From Pomacea canaliculata (lineage: Eukaryota; Mollusca; Gastropoda; Architaenioglossa; Ampullariidae): 64,000 nucleotides of DNA. Below the pieces are notes generated by a model. The model made no database searches, was not told the DNA's origin, and saw nothing but the letters and a program-made list of their open reading frames with translations. Both the position numbers and the translations under genes were made by a program. Below are positions 1 to 12,700 of this stretch, piece by piece (the first letter of the stretch is position 1; each line of letters starts with the position of its first letter). The DNA is taken from assembly GCF_003073045.1 (NCBI RefSeq), contig NC_037591.1, positions 42,111,883 through 42,175,882 on the forward strand, in the 5' to 3' direction.

Positions 1-1394
1 CGCTAGCTCCTTCTCTGCATCAATTCCACATTTTCGGCTAGGAGTGTTCTGTAATTCTTCTTTAGAAAATATCCAGTTAAACCTCTTATTCTCCATTTCT
101 CGATCTTCACATGGAAAATAGAACACATCGGGCTAGCACATGCGCAATAAATAGCAGGACCGCACAAAAAAATCATCGCAACTGTTATTAGAATTTTTTT
201 TCGTTTTTGCTTACATCAACACAAGGTTATTAAAAAATAAATAATCTAATAATATCTTACTTTTAGCTATTAAAAACTTATTTTTGATTCATTTTTTTAA
301 ATATAAAAAATAAACGATCATTTCTTTTTATAGATATATGCAAACAGTTTCCTCACCTTGTGAATAGACCTATACATATTTTGATGCCAGAATTATGTGA
401 TCCTTTGGAAAAGCAACGTTTTGATTAAATGATCAAAACATTTTGTAGTACATGAGAGGTAGAAAAGTAAAGTTATAATTGTAGTAATATTCCTTAAAAA
501 CGCATACACTTTGGAAGGTCCAGGTTCGCACATGATTGCCGCGGCAGCCATTTTGAATTAAGCTCTGGCCAGATGACGTAAACTTTAGCTGAGCGAGAAC
601 ATTGCTATAAATTTGTTCAGTGACTCTAGCACAAAGGACAAGCGGATCATTCTGAGTTTTCAAGGCACATCGCAAAACCACTGATGTGAGATTATAGATA
701 CTCTTGTTACATTTTACATCTGAACTAATTTTACAGGCAACTGGGTAAGTTCATGTTGCAAATGAAGCTTGCTGGCGTAGAGTATCTTTAATAGTGAATA
801 CACTTATTACAGTCTTGAACGCATAATTTTGTACCTTATACCTTCATACACTTACAACATTAATAAACTTTAATTATAACGGTTATTTTGACGCTCCCAT
901 GTGGCGTTGTCGAAACCGCCCCACGTGACCTGGTGACTGCTCATTGTCAGGGGCAAAAGACACGCAACTCATTAAACCATGTCCTGCACAAACTTAAATC
1001 CAATGTGACAGTTAACTGACAAAAGACAGCAAAGAAAACGTTATTCTCATGTGTTTGATGGGAAGGTCATAGTCTGAATATTAAAAACAGCACTCTGGGC
1101 CAGTAAGGGTACCAGTCTTGTAATTCTGATCTACTGTAGTGTTGTACAATCTAATCTTTGTGTAACATTACCCCCTCCTTTAATTTCTGCTTGTCAGACA
1201 CGACACTTTTACTTATTTTTAGTTTATAAAATTTGAACATATGCTTTTTTGAGGTTGGAGGGAAAAGCAAGTTAATCAGATAACAGACATCACCACAGGG
1301 GAAATGTTTTAGGTGAAGTATTTAACCCACTAAGAACAAAATGTAACATTACAATGACTGGCTTATAATTCAAGACTGCGAAGACGACAGTGGG
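1..1394. other. intergenic DNA upstream of KANSL2, no gene seen
   Basis: AT-rich sequence. Reading frames here are short, unsupported by splice sites or recognisable residues, and look like chance. A 5' untranslated exon or promoter of KANSL2 may lie here, but nothing identifies it. Confidence 0.5.
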
Positions 1395-1611
1395 TAAGGT
1401 GACCAGATGTCCCGCTTTTGACCTCGTGTCCCTCCTGCTCATCGGGCGGGACGCCCAATGTCCCGCTTTCTGGCTTTCTGGCAAGTCCATCAAATGTCCC
1501 GGTTGTCTTTAAAAATCGGAATACCGTACGCTGATTCGGCGTTCTTTGACAGTGACGACACCATCATCGGCACGTGTCCCGCTTTCGCCCCCGAAACGTC
1601 TGCTCACCTTA
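1395..1611. mobile_element. hAT-like MITE (non-autonomous DNA transposon)
   Basis: The element starts TAAGGTGACCAGATGT and ends with the inverse of TAAGGTGAGCAGACGT, so about 14 of 16 terminal bases are inverted repeats. It is flanked by an imperfect 8-bp duplication, acagtggg (1387-1394) and acaatgga (1612-1619), matching at 6 of 8 positions, which is the hAT target-site length. The interior repeats the motif GTCCCGCTTT near both ends and has no coding capacity. Family assignment rests on duplication length and terminal form only. The imperfect duplication suggests an old insertion. Confidence 0.55.
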
Positions 1612-1619
1612 ACAATGGA

Positions 1620-2637
1620 TGAAGTTTTTTTTTATTATTATTGCTTCTCTGAGTAAAAAACTTAATGGACAGCAAAAAACCAAGAAAATTGGCAGTTTAC
1701 CATTGAGTCATTTGAGCAGAGCCACTTCGGTGGTCCATGGCACTCCACCGGGAAAGCCACGATCATGGCCCATTGCACCAAGAGGGCTAACCATCAAGCA
1801 CAAAAGTTGACAAGTGTATTCTCCAAATTTGGGGGGGGGAACAGACTTGTTGAAATACTGGCATCCTGAGTTTGGAGATCATGCAGTGATGAAAAAAGCA
1901 CAATAATGAAAATTGAGCCACCAGAGAATATATGGGCATGACAGAGTATGTTGTTGCAAATAATATAGTTTCATTGTAGCTACCGTGCGCTTTGATATGG
2001 CAATCATTATGAAAAAAGTTGTCAGGCCAATCTGTCATTCATGTACAATATTTAATTTGCTTTTCCCTTTAACCCTCTTAGCACGGTAGGCCATAAGCGT
2101 GGTTTTGTCAGGAAGCATGAGGAAGGCAATTTTCATTACTTTTGTTGCAAAGTTTTAGTTTTCTCCTTTCCAAAAATATGTAACTTTCGCGGTCTAATGT
2201 TTACCTGGGAGCAGCAAAGTATGAAAACCACTGATGTCTTCAAAGAAATATGCCAATGTTTTATTTTTTATTTTTATGCAGTTCTAAAAGGGTTAAGATG
2301 AAATCTCTTTACAATGATGATATTTTAAGTAAACAATAGTTTTGCTACCCACCATAATTCAGAATGTCAGCATCTATCATGCCCAACTTACCATTTGACT
2401 TGCTTTTCCTATTAAGCATGGACTAGGAAGCACCATCTGGTTACTAGAAAAAGAATATATGTTCATAATTTATATAGATCTGAAACCATTTAATAGACAG
2501 CAATGAAAAATATTAAAAGAAAAATCATTATTGTGATGCATTTTATGCAGGTCGCATATTGTTTCATATTGCATTCATGTAAAAAATTCAGAGCATGCCT
2601 AAATCTTATATTTTTCAGTAATAAGTAACTGTTGACT
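1620..2637. other. KANSL2 upstream region, no clear feature
   Basis: AT-rich, with no supported coding sequence. A splice-acceptor-like tract at 2611-2618 (tttttcag) lies just before the first KANSL2 start codon, and an in-frame TAA at 2626 follows it. This fits a 5'UTR intron ending there with translation starting at 2638. Confidence 0.35.
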
Positions 2638-5600
2638 ATGGTCATGTTGCGAGGAAAAGCTGCCCTCATACGCAACATGAAAGTTCGAACAGTTGCAGAA
2701 GGTCAGCAGTGTGGTTACAGTCATCGAACATGCACTCAGAACCGAATTGATGGCTATGAATACTGCATCAAGCATATTCTAGAAGACAAGTCTAGTCCTT
2801 TCAAGCAATGTAGTTATGTTGCACCAAAGACCAGTCGTCGGTGCGCAAATGCTGCTCCAAAGTCAGATAGAAAAGATGGGTATGTACATCAATTATAGAG
2901 GTAAACTGAGATTGGGGAATGCATACCTTGAAAATTGATAATAATAAAGTCGATGTATATAGCTTTTTACCCCACCGCCCCAGACTGGATCAAAGCACTT
3001 TTTGTAAAATGAACATAGTAATACAGATATAGTAATAGAAACTGGTCTCAAAAGCAGTTTATTCCATGCCCTGGTAGTGTAGCTATTCATGTTGAACAGA
3101 AGGCGAATGACATTTTGAATAGATGTGAATAGATGCAGTCTTGCCAGTTGCACATTGCATGGAATCTTTAAATCAGTATGGTTTTTGTATAGGAGCTCAC
3201 CTTACTATCTTTGATGAAGGGGCCTAACATTCGCAGACCAAAATATCATTCCATCCACACAACTCTTAGCTTAGCTTTCTGGACCTCCCTACACATGAAG
3301 CTTGTTGTGAAAGCTGAACATCAAAACTTTCTGGAGCAATTGCAGAAAGAGGAACCAGAAATCAACACTGCTGATGCACAGATCCAAAATCAAAATAATA
3401 GCAAGAGGGCACAGATGTGACAGTAGAAATAAAATGGTCCTAAAAAAGAGAAGATAAGTGGCACAGACCCAGAAATTAGTCCAGGAACATAAAAAATGGC
3501 ATAACAGATTCACAATTTGGGATCAGACTCTAACTTGCATCAAGATCAATAGGCAAAGACGAAAAGTAATGAGAGCAGTCTAGCCAGTTAGGGACATTAC
3601 TGTGATAAATAATAAGGAAGTAGACCTCATTGCTTTTTAAAACATTGCCAACAAAGTAAAAAATTATTATTAGATATATTAAGAAATTGACAATAGTGTT
3701 TAATATAAATGAATCCATATTCTTTTGTTCATTCATAGCAGATACTGCATGGAGCATGCCAAGAAAACAGCATTAGCAAGACAGCGTGCAAGTCGTAAAC
3801 AACGTCCACCTGAGACAGCAGAAACACTTTTAGAAGAGTTAGGCTCTTCAAATACCATTGGCCCTGATGCTACTACAGATGGCAAGCGTTGCGCCTGCCA
3901 TATGACAGTATGGCCAGCAGAGCTCTTGGTAAGATTAAATGATATGTACATAAATTTACCAATAAAATTGATGGATGTTTTAATAACATATAACTAAAAA
4001 TAGACATTTTTTAGAATTGTTTATTGCACTTTTTTGTAGCTGTATAATATGATCACCATGGTGATCATCTGTAGCAATATCTTGGAATTTTCTGTGTAAA
4101 AAAAACTTGGAAAATAGAATCTGAGTTCTGGCCTTTTTCTTAAAACAGAATATGCAAGCTCCTCGGACTCTGATGCTGAGGCTCCCTTGGTAGACCAGGC
4201 ATGGCGGCATGACAACGACAGTGATGCGGAGAGCATTGACAGTGACCAGGAAGATCCTCTGAAGTAGGTCAAGTGGTCTATTTTCTTCTTTTTTTTTTAA
4301 AGGTGTGAGATGAAAGAAAACTAGATCAGAATACCCAACATCACCTAGATCAGTTTCTGTCGCAAGTTCTTCTGACTGTAATTTTATTTATCACCTTTAA
4401 TCTACCACTTCATTTAAGTCCATTTTCAGCAAGGGACTTTTCTGAAGGCATGAACAATATTGGGTCTGGCTATGATTTTTTTTTTCCTTTTTATTTATTT
4501 ATTTATTTGTTGTAAATTAACTTTGTGAGCAGGCATGCAGGTGTTTACAGTCAAGAAGAGGTTGCACTGCTGTTGCGGGACAAACTGATTCGTCTTCAGT
4601 CCCTATACATTGAACAGTTTAAGCGTTTACAACATGTGCTGAAGGAGAAACGTCGCAAGTTTTTGCAAGCATACAAACAAGAACATGAAATATTAGGTGA
4701 GGTAATTTAGCAAAAGTACTTTGATATGATGCTTTTTCATCTTTACATCTCTTGAAAGGGCTTGGAATTATAATACTATTGCCTAACTAACTAATGCTAC
4801 AGTCATTCTCATGTGATCAAAGTGTTCATTTATTTTGAATCAGAAAATAGAAGCAAGAGAAGAAAGGACAGCTAATCTTCATTCTCTGAGTACAAGCTCA
4901 TAATAAATCACTTGGCACTAGTTGCAATGCCTCTTCCATCTAGCAATGTGCAGCACACCAATCCCATGGAAGGGGTTGCTCAAGCATTTTTCTTTTTGAT
5001 CAAAACAGATCACACAAAGTTACAGGCTAATTTAAAACCTTAACCATGAGTGATCTGTACACTTATGTACTGGAACTTACTAGAGAAGAAAACTCTAAGA
5101 AATTCTCTCACCTGGGATGGGTTATGTAAGTTTTTGAGACCCAATCATGTTATGCTATTTGGGTTTGTATGATAGCTGGCTGTAGCATGAAAAACAATGA
5201 GGAAAGAGCATGCATCTCTAGACTCCCATTTAACACATTACATAGTAAATGAGTTGTGCATAAAAATACATGTTCATGGTCAAAGTAGTAATGACATTAA
5301 GAGGGGAAGATCATAGTGTAGTGGTAGTTCCTTTTTCATTACTCAGTGGGGTTAAGACATTTGTGAAACTGTTATTATCTGTATGAGAAATGAATTTGAT
5401 AGTGCCTTGATATGGAAGAATACTCAAGCCGGCATATGCTTGCGATTGATGAGGAATCTAAACACCAATCATATTCATGGTTCCTCATGTACAGTCTTCC
5501 ACTATGAGGTGCTGAGCAGGGAGTCACATTTTCAGTGAAAGGGCTCTGATGGGATAGAAATTTATACAACTTAAAGTCAGCAACGTGGAGCAAATAAAGC

Positions 5601-7426
5601 AAGAATTATGTTTTCTTTTCTTAGGGAGCATTCGTGCTTACAAGAATGATAGCAGTCAGCATAAAAAATATTCAAGACTGAGAGCCATGCAGCGATATCA
5701 CAGATTTTATGGGAAGGTATGTTAAACAATGAAAAGGTGCAGCAATTTTACCTGGTGTGGACGAGTATAGTTTTGCTTTATGTCAAAGTGTTATGTAAAA
5801 GGCTTTTTAATTTTTTTTTTTGGTTCTAATATCTGCTTTGCTGCTGAATAAAAAGTTCCATGGTAACATTTGTTTCACTGGTGAGTAGAGTACTACCTCA
5901 TCACAACTGTGTGTGCAGGAGGCCCTTTTACACCAGAAATGCAATTTGCGTCGCATAGCTGTAGCAGAAGGCATCAATTATCGTCCTCCAACATTTACAC
6001 GTTGCATAGCTGCAACCAGTGATGGTCGGTGTAACAGAAGGGTAGTACCATTGTCAAAATATTGTTCAAAGCGTATCCTTTGGCTTATTTTTTTTCTCCT
6101 TCTCTTAATGTTATTTTGTAGGTGAACACAAGTGCTCTCAGGAAACTGAGTGTCCTTGTACAGATAAAAATGTAAACAGAATTTTAATAAAATACCATTT
6201 GACAATAGCGTTTCATCATTATAATACTTATCAGGGTAAATGACATATAATCCAGATAAAATGGTTTTTTTTACATCGTGACCAAATCTTATTTTTGCTC
6301 TCCACTTATTTTTTTGAAGAGTTAGTGTTGGATCTTAAGATTATAAACTGATTTGTATCTAAACAAGTTCATCAGATCTTTGGTTTTCTGCTCCTTTAAA
6401 TCAATGAGAATATTTTATTCAGTTTAGTTCAAATTGCAGAAGAAAGCTTTAGTAGCATTACTTTTGCATGCAGAGCGATGGCACTATTTTGTAATATACT
6501 CGTTCATATTTTTGTGTAGTCATGTTATATAAAAAAAGATTAATCAAGATAAATTCTGGAAAAGTTTCTTTTGTATTTTCATGGTTGTACCTTAATCAAA
6601 AAGTAGATATCCTAAATGATGTGCATCAGGTGCTTTTTAGGCCTTGCAGTTTCCGTGGAAATGCATGCTCTGAACCTGTGTTTAGTCTGGATGAATTCCA
6701 TTTTGTCCACGCCATGCAGCATTTACAAATGATCAAGCCAGCAGTGCCAGGGCTACTCAGGTCAATATGTTTATTTTTTAGTATTCGTCTTCAATAAGTA
6801 TTTCCTTCTCAAAACTACCACTGATTTCAATTGTTGCTAATGTAAACGAAGTGGTCAGGGACATTTATATAGTAACCAGTTTCTAGAATGGTTTGATTTA
6901 CTGAGAAAGATGTTGCAATTCTCATTGTGTGCCTTTCATAGGCTCAGCACGACAGTGTGGCTGGTGTAGCCTAGCTATAGCTGGAAAGTGAGCAACGCTG
7001 CAGCTATATAGTAGAACACCGCTGTTTATCAAATGCATATTGTCCAGCTGAAAGGGAAATTTCATGTAGCAAGGTTGACTGTGCATAATCTTGCATTATA
7101 CCTTCATTTGTGCAGTGTTTCTACTTTTGCAGACAGAGTCAGAAACTAGCAGAAAAATGTCAAGGAGAGATGCTGCTGTTTCCTGGACACGATGCGACGA
7201 TCAAGGAGGTGAAGCCAAGTCAGATAATCCCAATGACAGTGTAGATTGTGCAGCCTATGCCAGCAATCTTGAAGTCTTGTCTGCCTCAGCAGACTTTGGA
7301 AATAATGGAACAAGTCTGTTGTCTTCCGAATATAATCTGGACACCAACATGGACACAGAAGATCTTTTAAACATGTTAGATGGTGGATTTTTAGGGACAG
7401 ACATGACTGAAACAGATGATTTGTGA
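2638..7426 (+). CDS. KANSL2: KAT8 regulatory NSL complex subunit 2
   Basis: Nuclear subunit of the NSL (MOF/KAT8) histone acetyltransferase complex. Proposed exons: 2638-2879, 3739-3881, 4149-4263, 4533-4696, 5625-5716, 5919-6072, 6607-6760 and 7150-7426, giving 446 aa (human about 490). It matches human KANSL2 strongly at [36 protein letters not shown] and [18 protein letters not shown]. Cysteine/histidine clusters of the zf-C3Hc3H type sit at C25-C32-C43-H46, C58-C69-C84-H87 and C281-C290-C301-H304. A fourth begins C317-C324 but ends H335-x-x-H338, where human has C-x-x-H. The C-terminus is acidic. The start was chosen because an in-frame stop lies 12 nt upstream and the distance to the first cysteine resembles human. 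Uncertain points are a GC-AG intron after exon 2 and the acceptor of the last exon. Convergent with HAT1. Confidence 0.9.
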
Positions 7427-7517
7427 GTTTTCTGGAAAGCAGAATGAATAGCACTGTTGGTGATCAAGATTTTAACACCTTGAAATGATGTACTATTGTG
7501 TTGCTTATGTTTTAACA

Positions 7518-7523
7518 AATAAA
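7518..7523 (+). terminator. KANSL2 polyadenylation signal
   Basis: Canonical AATAAA 92 nt after the KANSL2 stop codon, followed by a T-rich stretch. Confidence 0.6.
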
Positions 7524-7529
7524 TTTAAA

Positions 7530-9730
7530 GGCAAATTTTTTTCTGTGCATTTTTAATTATTACTTAAATGTCAGTGGTTTGAAGATTCCTCAGAAGAATT
7601 TGTCCTACCATATTGAGGTTCAACTATTTCTGTTAATGTGGTTTGTCTGTTGTTATGTGATTACTCATGTTGTGAAGCCAATGGTATTTTGTGAAGAAAG
7701 GGTCCACAAAATGTGATCTAGCCTTTTATTTCTTTCAAATGCTTGCAACTCCAGCATGTACTATAAAAGTGGAAAACATAACAACTAATTTTTGTTCACA
7801 TAATACTGGTGAACAGAGGTGCAGGTTGAGGTGGGAGAAGGAAAACTAAAATTCTGGACTGAAAATAAACCCTCTTTCCAGAAACCACAAAAAAAGCCAA
7901 AAATACATGCCTTGAGATTCCTTAGACAAATCAGCATGAAAAATAGTGACATAAATGGAACATCAAACCATCAAAACCAAACATCTGCAACAAATATGGC
8001 CAACCTATGCACCCTAAAGATACCAATCTAAGAAATCCTAGCTGCAACAGGCTATAAGCAGACTGGCAGATATGTCCATGCTTTTCTGTGGAATGAGTTA
8101 GAAGGTGGAGGGGAAGGACAATGCAAAGAAAGCAGACCTACAGATACCACATAGCCAGAACCCAGCACTTCCTATTATCATTACAAGTGCTTAAGCATAC
8201 TACTGAACCAGGATAAATCCATTGAAATACTATTCTGTGTTAAAATTTCTTGTGTAAAAGTTTAGCTTTCTTCCTTATATTCTAAATGTAAATAAGGGGC
8301 TGTCTTCATGGGCTGTTCGTCAATTAACTGACTATACACTTAACCAATGTTGGCAAAGAGCTGACTAGTAAATGCTAATTGACGGTTAAGCTGTTGGCAG
8401 ATGTGTCAAATAGGGACATCAAATGTTGGGAAAACCATTGTATCATCTATTCGAGCCATCACACAAAGCAATGGTGAAGTACAACAAAAAGTTTGAAGCT
8501 ATCGGGCCTGAGCCTCAGCTAGAATTAAAACAATGGTATTCAGATGTGCTGATTACTAAATCTAAATTTTACGAACATTAGCATTTATAAATAAAATCCC
8601 ATCACAAAAAGCTCTCCACAAAATAGGTCTGTCTTGCTCTAAATAAAATAATCACTGCCATCTGTTGCCACAGGCTTGAGTACTTAAGGGGACACTACCA
8701 TAAACATTGGTAGGCACTAATTTGAGTTCACGAATACATTGCTTCTTGCAACCAAATGGTTTGTCATGTGGCCACAGTCAATAAAGGATTAGCCAACAGC
8801 TATAAATTCAGTCCATGTTGACTATTGAATTAAGTTTACAATTGCAAACACTGCTAAGCAACAGCTGAAACAAGAAACTCTAAAAGCCCTCAAAACTGTC
8901 AACTGAACCCAGGGTTTAAATCATGGAAAGGTACTAAAGCTTTATGGTAATACAGCTTACATTCTTAACGAGATAACAATAGCACAGTTAAGTCAAAAAT
9001 TCTCCAGAGGGCAGAAAATCACACACCCCACAAACATCTTTAGTGCAATCATAAAACTGACAACTGTAACCATTTATATGCAGCATTTTATCAGAGTGAA
9101 ACAGCAACTAAAATATTGGATCACTCCAGCCTAATAGCTCAAAAGGAGCTAAATAATATTTGTGGTATTCCTTAAGACTAATGCTTATCATTTCAGAAAT
9201 TACAGCATACGAGATGTAGGAAGCTGTATTTAAAACCTATGGTTAAGAACTTGATATCAACCAATTTTACTGTTCAATGCTGAGCATACAGACTACAAGC
9301 TACTCAAAGGGTACAGTGGACAAAAAGGCAATAACTTAAATTTTAACCATAACATAGAAACTTATTAAGCTCCAAGTGCAGGTGTAGTTCAGAGAAAAAC
9401 TACATTCCAGGCATCTGATGGTCATTACGCACAAATTCTTTGCAATCCGCATACCAATCACCTTTCGTTTTTCTTTAAAGTTTACATTCAAACATTCATG
9501 TATAAACAAACATGCTTTTCTAAACTCACACTCAGGCCTGGTATGACAACCTTTGCAATTAACCTCATCTTACCTGGTCCCCCTTAGTCTGACCGTCCCA
9601 AGACCCGTAGACACCATTAATACAAACCAGGCCAACCTGGTGCTGACTGCAGATGCATTATAGCACACCACAAACATGACCAGGAAGCAATAATAGGTGA
9701 AATAGTAACACTCTTAACAAGATACACAAC
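7530..9730. other. intergenic region between convergent KANSL2 and HAT1
   Basis: About 2.2 kb of AT-rich DNA separating two convergent 3' ends. No protein similarity, terminal repeats or RNA gene could be recognised. A 70-codon reading frame near 7820 has no support. Confidence 0.45.
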
Positions 9731-9734
9731 ACTT

Positions 9735-9740
9735 TTTAAT
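9735..9740 (-). terminator. HAT1 polyadenylation signal (variant)
   Basis: On the minus strand this reads ATTAAA, a common variant signal, about 47 nt past the HAT1 stop codon. Confidence 0.4.
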
Positions 9741-9786
9741 TATGCAGCTGAACAGTGCAATCTGCAGATGACTTAAAGACATTGTG

Positions 9787-12700
9787 CTAGGAATTTGAGC
9801 TGAAGGACAGGGCAGCTAATCTATCAATAACTTGACGGTACATCTGGACATGCTCCTGAAAATTCTTCTCCAGGATTAAGTGACGCTGTTCCTGTGTCAT
9901 GCAGCTCATGGTCTGTGCTAATTCCTCAGGACCCAGTGCTCGCTCCAGCTTCTTGAAATCTCGTCGACTTTTCTGCAGATACAAAGGTGATACAAATATT
10001 TACTTGTGATGACTGCACCACTATATAGCTTTAGATTTACAAAAAAAAAAAACAAACAGTAAGCAATGGTTCCAAATAAAAATTCAAACAAAATATCAGA
10101 AAAATTAAAATCCCAAAAGCAGTTTTAATACTTCCAATATAAGTCACATTCTTACACCTACTTGATCAGTGCTACTGTCTATGCTGGACTTCATTTAATG
10201 CCTCCTAAAATAAATGTCTTTGATGCCAAAACAAAATTAAAAACAAAAAAAACTTTGATTTATGGTAACATTAATATTTGATTTTACATTTCTAAACCCA
10301 ATAGCCATCATTAACCTGTAGAAATGGAAAATGAAGAGAAAAAAAGTTGGACAAACTTATGGAAACCAACAAATATCAAGAAAATAGAATGTTGAAAGCA
10401 GAAATATTTTTGAAAAGACAATTGGACACGCATTTTTAAATTGCAAGAATGGTAGTGCGTCAAAAGGGGTTTAAGGTAGAAAAGGTTGAGTTTAAATACT
10501 TTGATGTATTTAATGACATTTTTTGATATACTTTTTTTTTTTTTTTGCTGTATACTTTATTACACAAAAATGATTTAATTTCGTGCACTCTCGAGTTGCA
10601 ACATCAGCAACAAGATAACAAGGGGTCAAAATAATGAGCGACCAACTTGGCTTTACACAGTAAAATGGGAAAAAATCTTATAAAATAAAAAATTAAATTA
10701 TCAAATTCAAAAAATACATACTTCATAATGAATGCATCATAATAAAAAGTAAAGCAATGCCTCACCTGAAAAGGAATATTAAGGCGGCGTTTAAGGTCCA
10801 GCCTGTACTGTCTGTACATTGATGGATTGCTTTCATCTGTAATCTTCAGTCTTAAAATTTCATAGACACGTCTAGCCTGCCGCTGAAATAAAAAAATCAA
10901 GCAATTTTGCAACTTAAAAAAATTATTTTCAAATCAAATTTTATTGTCTGTCCAAGGAAGTCCAAGACAGAAAATTTTCTTTTGCTGACAAGCCCAACCA
11001 AAAAAGCTGAAGACCTGACAACTTTATTGTGCGATCTAATTCACACTAGGAATGTACCTCTTATGAAGACTAGATGCATTGTCATTTCTTCTATTACAAC
11101 ATTTCAGTACAAAAGGTAGCAAAGTTCTTGCTTTAAGCCAGTTATGATGCTCTCTTTTACTTATATGGACTATTGTTCGCATCCTAGGGCGTTACTGTTT
11201 CTGGATTATATCTCCTCCAGTGAATTTGTGTGACTTCATTTCTTAATGTGAAATATCTTTTTGTGCCCCATGTGTTATGTTCACCGGCTCTTCAAGTGGG
11301 GACATAGATTACTCTGACAAAATGTGTGTATTTCTGGTGCCTACACATCAAACAGTGGATCCAAGGAATACAAATTTTGACAAAGTACGAACTGAGTGTT
11401 CATCACTATGCTTGGATTTTTTTTTTTTAAAGTTTGGACCAAGTCACAAGAAGCTGAGAACACAGATGAAACATTAAAATAAATAGTGAAGGAAGGTAGG
11501 TGGGAGGAGGGGAGAGAGAGAGAGAGAGCGATGTAACAGTATTACCGAGTTAAAACTGAAATCATGTTTATTGTATTAGCTATTTGATCTTTTTGATGTG
11601 TTGATGAATCTGATCATAAGTTGATGCAGGTTAAAAGTTACATTAAGAAGAAAGATTTATTATGTGAAGATAGTAACTGATTCCATGTTATTTGTTCAAT
11701 GTTGATTACCCCACCACCACCACCACCACCACCACCACCACCTGGAAAGTGACCATTTTGGTGCCTGGTTTTGACTTTGCATCTAGTACATCTAGTGTAC
11801 CAGACAAGCGTCACTTGGCAATAGACAGCATTTGTTCATAACTACTGGGGATTGTTTCTTTGTCTTGTGAAAGTTCTTGGCCAGGGACAGCAAATGCATA
11901 TGACCTGGGCATCTTATGGCAATTATTGTGTTCTTAGTTGAAAGAATGTGTTGTTTTGAATGAATGTGTTGTGAGATGCATCTGTTCAGGGCAGTACTCC
12001 TGTTTCTTGGCATATGCTTGTCAGATATTTACATTATTTCATTGTTGGTTTCCATAGCAATCGCAGATTACAAGGCTGTCAGACCAGGATTTTTGTCAAT
12101 TATATCATGGAGGATACAATCCTTATCGTTTCACCTAAAAAAAAAAAAACAACTAGGCCCTGTGGGTGTCTACAGTCATCCTGTGACTTTTGGTCACTCT
12201 ACAATAAAAATAAGAATTATGCATTAAATCACCTGGGTTTATTGAGTTAAAAGACCAAATGAGTTTAGGTCTAGCTAACATTAAGATTCAGCAGATTCAA
12301 TACTTTGCAAATTATAAAACTTGAAATCCTCCAGGGCTCATTTGAAAAAAAGACCAAAAGATGAAAATGCATTTACCTTGCTAAGTTTAAGCTTCTGCTG
12401 TGCCTCATCTGTCATTTGTTCACAAAAACCATTTAACAAGCACTTTGGCTGATAACTTTCCAACTTCTGACAATTGCAGCAGTCCACAAAGTCACGGAGT
12501 CGCTGGAAGTTTTCTGATGGATCTTCCACTGCAAACAGTATTGAGTAGCATCATCATCACAATATTAGACGGACATAATTTTTTTTAATCGTTGACATGA
12601 TTAAGTGTTGGATGGTTCATGGCTTCTTACTGCTTAGAAGTTAATTTTTTTTCATCTGTACAGTTTTTAAAGAGAAAAATTAGTTAAAGGCTAGTTTTGA

